Below, one piece after another: positions 46,901 to 55,900 of a DNA stretch of 64,000 nt. The stretch comes from Umezawaea sp049997955. Its GTDB lineage: Bacteria > Actinomycetota > Actinomycetes > Mycobacteriales > Pseudonocardiaceae. The notes beneath the pieces are model-generated. The model made no database searches and was not told the origin of the DNA. It was given only the letters and a program-made list of their open reading frames with translations. The stretch lies in the NCBI GenBank assembly GCA_049997955.1, contig JAEBDY010000003.1, positions 248,001 to 312,000 of the forward strand, written 5' to 3'. Position 1 is the stretch's first letter. Each line of letters begins with the position of its first letter. The position numbers and the translations under genes are program-made.

Positions 46901-49900
46901 GTCGTGGGGCGTTCGGCCGGACTTCCTGGCCGGGCACTCCATCGGCGAGATCGCCGCAGCGCACGTGGCCGGTGTGCTCTCGCTGGAGGACGCGGCGACG
47001 CTGGTGGGTGAGCGCGGCCGGTTGATGCAGGCGCTGCCCTCCGGTGGCGCGATGGTCGCCTTGCAGGCCACCGAGGACGAGGTCACTCCTCATCTGACCG
47101 ACCTGGTGTCGCTCGCCGCGGTCAACGGACCGACCTCGATCGTCATCTCCGGTGACGAGAACGCCGTCGACCAGGTCCTCGCGCACTTCGCCGACCGCAA
47201 GTCCAAGCGGCTCAGCGTGTCGCACGCGTTCCACTCGCCGTTGATGGACCCGATGCTGGACGACTTCCGGGCCGTGGTCACGGGTCTGACCTTCTCCGAG
47301 CCGAAGATCCCGCTGCTCGGCGACGTGACGGACCCGGAGTACTGGGTGCGCCACGTGCGGGACGCGGTTCGGTTCTCCGACGCGGTGACCGAGCTGGAAG
47401 CCCTTGGCACGACGACGTTCCTGGAACTGGGCCCGGACGGCGTGCTCACCGCGCTGGGTCAGGAGTCCGTCCGCGAGGCCGTGCTGGTGTCCGGGCTGCG
47501 CAAGAACCGGTCCGAGGTCACCGCGCTGCTGCGAGCCGTCGGCGCGCTGCACGTGCGGGGACACGCCGTCGACTGGAGCGCCTACTTCGCGGGCTCGGGC
47601 GCTCGGCGGACCGCGCTGCCGACCTACGCGTTCCAGCACGAGTGGTTCTGGCTGGAGTCGCAGGCCGCACCGGCCGTCGACGAGCCCGAGTTCTGGTCCA
47701 TCGTGGACAACGAGGACCTGTCCGCGGCCGTGGAGGCGTTGCCCGCCCTGGTGGAGAGGCGACGCGCGCGGCGCGGCTCGGACTGGACGTACCAGGTCGA
47801 GTGGCAGCCGGTGACCGTGACGGGCCGGGCGACCGGCCGGTGGCTCGTGGTGTCGGAGCACGACGAGTCCGTGCTGGTCGACGGGTTGACCGCGCGCGGC
47901 CTGGACGTCGTGGTGGCGGAACCGTCGTCGCTGCCGGCGGGGGAGCCGTTCGACGGCGTCCTGTCGCTGTGCGCGGACGTGCTCGACACCGTGAACCTGG
48001 TGCGCGACGTGGACGCGCGGCTGTGGTTCGCGACCCGAGGCGCGGTGACGACCGGGCACGACGACGTCGTGGTCGTGCCGGAACTCGCGCAGCTCTGGGG
48101 TCTCGGCCGGGTGGTGGCGCTGGAGCACTCCGACCGCTGGGGCGGTCTGGTCGACCTCCCCGAGCTGGACGACCTGGCGCTGGACCGCCTGACCGCCGTG
48201 CTGGCGGGTGCCGAGGACCAGGTCGCGATCCGGCCGTCCGGCGTGTTCGGCCGACGGCTGCTGCCCACCCGTGGCGGCACGACCGAGTGGTCGCCGCGCG
48301 GGACCGTCCTGGTGACCGGGGGAACCGGCGCCCTCGGCGGTCGGGTGGCGCGCTGGCTGGCCGACGCGGGCGCCGAGCGCCTGGTGCTGACCTCGCGCCG
48401 CGGACTGGACGCGCCGGGCGCCGCCGAACTGCTGGAGCTGGGCGTCCCCGTGGTGGTGGCCGCCTGCGACGTGGCCGACCGGGACGCGCTGGCGGCGTTG
48501 CTGGCGGAGTACCCGCCGGACGCCGTGGTGCACGCGGCGGGGGTCGAGGCCTTCGCCCCGCTCGCGGAGCAGGACCTGGCCGAGTTCGAGGGCGTGCTGG
48601 CGGCGAAGGTCGCGGGCGCGGCGAACCTGGACCACCTGCTCGGTGACCGCGAACTGGACGCGTTCGTGCTGTTCTCCTCGATCGCGGGCACCTGGGGCGC
48701 GAGCGGGCAGGGCGCGTACGCCGCTGCCAACGCCTACCTCGACGGACTCGCGGAATCGCGCCGGGCCCGTGGGCTGACCGCCGTGTCGATCGCCTGGGGC
48801 GCTTGGGCCGACGGCGGCATGGCCACCGATGGCGATGCCGAGGACCACCTGCGGGCACGGGGAATCCGCCCGATGGCACCGGAGCGGGCGCTGACCGCGC
48901 TGAGCCGGGCCGTCGGCTCGGAGGTCGGTGTGCTCACGGTCGCGGACGTCGACTGGGAGCGGTTCGCGCCGCTGTTCACGTCGGTGCGGCCGAGCCCGCT
49001 GCTGCGGGACCTGCCGCAGGTGCGGCAGGCGCTGTCGACCGCTCCCGTCGGCGAGTCCGGCATGGTGGCGCGGCTGAGCGGGCTGGCGGAGGACGAGCAG
49101 CGGCGGGTGCTGCTGGACCTGGTGCGCGAGCAGGTCGTCGCCGTGCTGGGCGGCGACCAGGTCGTGGAATCGGGGCGGGCGTTCAAGGAACTGGGCTTCG
49201 ACTCGCTGACGGCCGTGGAGTTCCGCGGCGCGATCGGTACGGTGACCGGGCTGAAGCTGCCCGCGACGCTGGTCTTCGACTACCCGACCCCGTCCGTGCT
49301 CGCCGAACACCTGCGCGCCGAACTCGTCGGCACCCGACCGGAGGCGCTGTCCGCCGCGGTCGCGCTCCGGGTGGACGAGCCGATCGCGATCGTGGCGATG
49401 GCCTGCCGGTTCCCCGGCGGCGTCACGTCACCGGAAGAGCTGTGGGACCTGCTGGCGCGGGGCGGAGACGCGATGTCCGCGTTCCCGACCGACCGCGGCT
49501 GGGACCTGGCGAACCTGTACGACCCGGACCCCGACCACGAGGGCACGTCCTACGTGGTCGAGGGCGCGTTCGTGGACGACGTCTCGCGGTTCGACCCGGC
49601 GTTCTTCGGGATCTCGCCACGCGAGGCGCTGGCGATGGACCCGCAGCAGCGGTTGCTGCTGGAAACCTCGTGGGAGGCTTTCGAACGCGCGGGCATCGAC
49701 CCGGCCTCCCTGCGGGGCGGGCAGGTCGGCGTCTTCGCGGGCACCAACGGCCAGGACTACCTCGACGTGCTGCCACGCCTCCCGGACGGCCTGGAGGGCC
49801 ACGTCGGCACGGGCAACGCCGCCAGCGTCGTGTCCGGCCGCGTCTCCTACACGTTCGGGCTCGAAGGCCCGGCGGTCACGGTCGACACGGCCTGCTCGTC

Positions 49901-52900
49901 CTCGTTGGTGGCACTGCACATGGCCGTGCAGTCGCTGCGCGGCGGTGAGTGCGACCTGGCCCTGACCGGCGGTGTCACGATCATGTCGACGCCCGCCGCG
50001 TTCGTGGACTTCTCGCGGCAGCGCGGACTCGCGCTCGACGGCCGCTGCAAGGCGTTCGCCGACGGGGCCGACGGCACGGCGTGGGGTGAGGGCGTCGGCA
50101 TGCTGCTCGTGGAGCGGCTGTCGGACGCCCGCCGCAACGGCCACCAGGTGCTCGCCGTCGTGCGCGGTTCGGCGGTCAACCAGGACGGCGCGTCAAACGG
50201 CCTCACGGCCCCGAACGGTCCGTCGCAGCAGCGGGTGATCCGCAAGGCGCTCGCATCGGCCGGTCTGTCCACTTCGGACGTCGACGTGGTGGAGGCGCAC
50301 GGCACCGGTACCGCGCTCGGCGACCCGATCGAGGCCCAGGCGCTGCTGGCGACCTACGGCCAGGACCGGACGACCCCGCTGCTGCTCGGCTCGGTGAAGT
50401 CGAACATCGGCCACACGCAGGCCGCGGCCGGTGTCGCCGCCGTGATCAAGGCCGTGCTGGCGATGCGGCACGGGATCGTGCCGAAGACGCTGCACGTGGA
50501 CGAGCCGACGCACGAGGTCGAGTGGTCCGCCGGGATGATCGACCTGGTCACCGAACCGGTGGCCTGGCCGGAGACCGGACGGGTCCGCCGGGTCGGCGTG
50601 TCGTCGTTCGGGTTCAGCGGCACCAACGCCCACGCGATCCTGGAGCAGGCGCCTTCCGACATTGTGGCCGAGGCCGTCGACCGGCTCGCCCCTCCGGTCG
50701 TGCCGGTGGTGCTGTCCGGCAAGACCCCCGAGGCGCTGCGGGCGCAGGCCTCCGCGCTGCTGGACCACCCCGCCGACCTGCTGGACCTCGGCTTCTCCCT
50801 GGCCACCGGCCGGGCTCGGCTGGAGCACCGCGCGGTGCTCGCGGTCGCGTCCGCCGACGACCTGCGGCACGACCTGCTCGCCGTCGCCGACGGCGAGTCC
50901 ACGGCGGCCTCCGAGGGACGGCTGGCGTTCCTGTTCACCGGTCAGGGCTCGCAGCGGGTCGGGATGGGCCGTGAGCTGCGCGCGGCGTTCCCGGTGTTCG
51001 CCGAGGCGTTCGACGCGGTCGCCGCGCTGGTGGACGTTCGCGTCGACGACCAGGAGGTGCTGGACCGCACCGAGTTCACCCAGCCCGCGCTGTTCGCGCT
51101 GGAGGTGGCGCTGTACCGGCTGGTGGAGTCGTGGGGCGTGCGCCCGGACTTCGTGGCCGGGCACTCCATCGGCGAGATCGCCGCGGCGCACGTCGCCGGG
51201 GTGCTGTCGCTGGAGGACGCGGCCACGCTCGTGACCGCTCGGGCCCGACTGATGCAGGCGCTGCCCGCGGGCGGTGCGATGGTCGCGGTGCAGGCCACCG
51301 AGGACGAGGTCACGCCTCATCTGACCGAGCTGGTCTCGATCGCCGCGATCAACGGACCGACCTCGATCGTCATCGCCGGTGATGAGAACGCCGTGGGCCA
51401 GGTGCTCGCGCACTTCGCGGACCGCAAGTCGAAGCGGCTGGCCGTGTCGCACGCGTTCCACTCGCCGTTGATGGACCCGATGCTGGACGACTTCCGTTCC
51501 GTGGTCTCGGGTTTGACGTTCCACGAGCCGAAGATCCCGATGCTGGGTGAGGTGACGGACCCGGAGTACTGGGTGCGGCACGTGCGTGGCACGGTCCGGT
51601 TCGCGGAGGCCGTGACGGACCTGGAGGCCAAGGGCGTCACGACGTTCCTGGAGCTGGGCCCGGACGGCGTCCTGACCGCGATGGGCGCGGAGAGCGTCAC
51701 GGACGCGGTGCTGATCTCCGCGCTGCGCAAGGACCGCGACGAGCCGAAGAACCTGGTCCAGGCGGTCGGCGCGGCGCACAGCCGCGGTGTCGCCGTGGAC
51801 TGGGCTGCCTACTTCGCCGGGTCCGGCGCGCGGCGGGTCGACCTGCCGACGTACCGGTTCCAGCGCGAGCGGTACTGGATGGAGGGCTCCAGCTCGATCG
51901 GCGACGTCACGTCGGCGGGGCTGGACTCGGCCGGGCACCCGCTGCTCGGAGCCGTCCTGCCGATGCCAGACGGCGGTGTGCTGGCGACGGCGAGGCTGTC
52001 GATGGCGACGCACGGCTGGCTGGGCGACCACGTCGTGGCCGGTGCGGTCGTCGTGCCGGGCACCGCGCTGGTGGAACTGGTGGTGCGAGCCGGCGACGAG
52101 GTCGGCTGCGGGCACCTGGAAGAACTGCTGCTCCAAGAACCCCTGCTCCTGCAGGAACGCGGAGGCGTCAGCCTGCACGTCGCGGTGGGCGAGCCGGAGG
52201 ACGGCCGTCGCACGGTCGCGGTGCTGTCGCGGCCGGACGGCGACGAGGTGCACTGGACGACCCACGCGACCGGCTTCCTGACCGACCAGGCCGTGACGCC
52301 GGACTTCGACCTGGCGACGTGGCCGCCGACCGGCGCGACCGCGCTGGACGTGACGGACCTGTACGACGAGCTGGCCAAGGGCGGACTGGTCTACGGGCCG
52401 GTGTTCCGGGGGCTGAAGGCCGCGTGGCGCGACGGCGACGACGTGTACGTCGAGGCCGAGGTGCCCGAGTCGGAACGCCGCCAGGCCACCGAGTTCGGGG
52501 TGCACCCGGCGCTGCTGGACTCGGTGCTGCACGCGATCGGGATCGGTCACACCGGTCCGGGCGCGATGCCGTTCTCCTGGAACGACGTGAGCCTCTTCGC
52601 CGCTGGAGCCTCGGTGCTGCGGGCGAGGATCTCGCCGACGGGCCGCGGCGGTGCGGTGTCCGTGTCCGCCGCCGACGGCACGGGTGCGCCGGTCGCGCGC
52701 ATCGACTCGCTGGTGCTGCGCGAGATCAACGCCGACCTGGCCGACCGCAAGGCCTCCGACCCGCTGTACGGCGTCGTGTGGACGGCCCTGCCGGTCGACG
52801 ACGTGGAGCCCGATCCGGACGCGCAGGTGCTGGTCGTGCCGTCCGGCGACCTGCACGACGTGGTCGCGGGCGTGCTGGCCGACCTCCAGGAGTTCCTGGC

Positions 52901-55900
52901 GGGCGAACGGGAACGGCTCGTCGTGGTGACGTCCGGCGCGGTGTCGGTCGCGGGCGAGGACGTGGCCCCGACGCAGGCCGCCGTGTCCGGTCTGGTGCGC
53001 TCGGCGCAGTCGGAGCACCCGGACCGGATCGTGCTGCTGGACACCGACGACCCCGCACTGGCGGGTGTGGTCGGCGCGGCCGAGCCGGAGGTGGCGGTGC
53101 GCGCGGGCACGGTGTTCGTGCCGCGGCTCGTGCCGCTCCCGTTGGGAGCCGCCAAGACCCTCGACGGCACGGTGCTGATCACCGGTGGCACGGGTGGTCT
53201 GGGTGCGGCACTGGCCCGGCACCTGGTCGCGGAGCACGGGGTGCGGCACCTGGTGCTGACGTCCCGTCGTGGTCTGGAAGCTCCGGGTGCGGTCGAGTTG
53301 GTCGCCGAGCTGGATGCGCGCGTCGACGTCGTGGCCTGCGACGTCTCCGACCGGGACGCGCTGGCCGCCGTGTTGGCGGGCATCGAATCGTTGACCGGGG
53401 TCGTGCACACGGCAGGTGTGCTGGACGACGGTGTCGTCGAATCCCTGACGCCTCAGCGCTTCGACGCGGTGCTGGCCCCGAAGGCCGACGCCGCACGGCA
53501 CCTGCACGACCTGACCGGCGACCTGGACCTGTTCGTCCTGTTCTCCTCGGCCTCCGGCGTGCTCGGCGCGCCCGGCCAGGCGAACTACGCCGCGGCCAAC
53601 ACGTTCCTGGACGGCCTCGCCGCGCACCGCCGTGCCAACGGGCAGGCCGCGGTGTCGCTGGCCTGGGGCGTGTGGGAGCAGACCACGGGCATGGGCGCCG
53701 GACTCTCACCCGCCGACCTGGCGCGGATGGCCCGCGCGGGCATGCCGGCCCTGCCGATCGCCGACGGGCTCGCGCTGTTCGACGCGGCGCTGCGGGCCGA
53801 CGCGGCCCTGGTGGTGCCGATGAAGCTCGACACGGCCGTGCTGCGGACCACCGCGGACGTGCCCGCCCTGCTGCGCGGCCTGGTCCGCGCGCCGAAGCGC
53901 CGGACCGCGGCGAAGGCGTCCGCCGAATCGGCGCAGTGGTCGCGGAAGCTGCTGGGCCTGTCCACCGAGGACCAGGACCGGCTGCTGCTGGACCTGGTGC
54001 GCGGTCGGGTCGCGACCGTGCTGGGCTACCGGGACGCGAGCGTGGTCGAACCGGGCCGCGGCCTGGTGGAGATGGGGCTGGACTCGCTGTCCGCCGTGGA
54101 GCTGCGCAACTCGCTCGGCTCGGCGACCGGACTGCGGCTGCCCGCGACCGTGGTGTTCGACTACCCGACCTCCCTCGCCCTGGCGACGCACCTGCGCACC
54201 GAGCTGGTGGGCGAGGACGAGGTCGTCGAGCAGGTCGCGTCGGTGAGGGTCGCGAACGACGACCCGATCGCGATCGTCGCCATGGCCTGCCGCTTCCCCG
54301 GCGGCGTCCGGTCGCCGGAGGACCTGTGGGACCTCGTGTCCACGGGCCGGGACGCGGTCACCGGGTTCCCGACCGGTCGCGGCTGGGACCTCGACGGCCT
54401 GTACGACCCGGACCCCGACGCCACCGGCAAGACCTACACCCGTGAAGGCGGGTTCCTGCACGACGCCGACCGGTTCGACCCCGCGTTCTTCGACATCTCG
54501 CCGCGCGAGGCGCTGGCGATGGACCCGCAGCAGCGGTTGCTGCTGGAGACCTCGTGGGAGGCCTTCGAACGCGCGGGCATCGACCCGGCGAAGGTGCGCG
54601 GCAGTCGGACCGGCGTGTTCGCCGGCCTGATGTACCACGACTACGCGACGAACCTGTCGTCCATCCCGGACGAGGTCGAGGGCTACCTCGGCACCGGCAC
54701 CTCCGGCAGCGTCGTGTCCGGCCGCATCTCCTACACGTTCGGGCTCGAAGGCCCGGCCGTCACGGTCGACACGGCCTGCTCGTCGTCGCTCGTCGCCCTG
54801 CACTGGGCCGTGCAGGCCCTGCGGTCCGGCGAGTGCGACCTGGCGTTGGCCGGCGGTGTCACGGTCATGGCGACACCCGACACGTTCGTCGACTTCTCCC
54901 GCCAGCGCGGGCTGTCGGCCGACGGCCGGTCGAAGTCCTACTCCGAGGGGGCGGACGGCACCGGCTGGTCCGAGGGCGTCGGCGTGCTGCTGGTCGAGCG
55001 GTTGTCCGACGCTCGCCGCAACGGGCACGAGGTGCTCGCGGTCGTCAAGGGCAGTGCGATCAACCAGGACGGCGCGTCGAGCACGTTGACCGCTCCGAAC
55101 GGTCCGTCGCAGCAGCGGGTCATCCGCCAGGCCCTCGCCAACGCCGGTCTGTCCACTTCGGACATCGACGTGGTCGAGGGGCACGGCACGGGCACGCCGC
55201 TCGGCGACCCGATCGAGGTGCAGGCCCTGCTGGCCACCTACGGCCAGGACCGCGAGACGCCGTTGCTGCTGGGCTCGCTCAAGTCGAACATCGGCCACGC
55301 CCAGGCGGCGGCCGGAGTCGGCGGTGTGATCAAGATGGTGCAGGCCCTGCGCCACGGGATCGCGCCGAAGACGCTGCACGTCAGCGCGCCGACCTCGCAC
55401 GTGGACTGGGCTTCGGGCTCGGTCGAGCTGCTCACCGAGCAGCGCGCGTGGCCTTCCGTGGACCGGCCGCGCCGGGCCGCGGTGTCGTCGTTCGGCATCA
55501 GCGGGACGAACGCGCACACGATCATCGAGCAGGCGCCGGAAGCCGCGAACAGCGGCTTCGGCAGCTCTTCGCCCTCCCCGCTCGTCGGTGGGAAGCCGGA
55601 GCGCTCGCCGTTGCCGCTGGTGCCGGTCGTGCTGTCCGGCAGGACGCCGGAGGCGCTGAAGGCGCAGGCCGGGCGGCTGGCCGCCGTGCCGTCGGTCGAC
55701 CTGTCCGACCTCGGGTTCTCGCTGGCCACCTCGCGGGCGCGGCTGGAGCACCGCGCGGTGCTCGTGGCCGCGGACCGGGAGGACCTGGACAGGCAGTTGG
55801 CGGCGCTGGAGCCGTCGGCGGCGGTGTCCGGCGGCAGGCTGGCGTTCCTGTTCACCGGTCAGGGTTCGCAGCGGGTCGGGATGGGCCGTGAGCTGCACGC

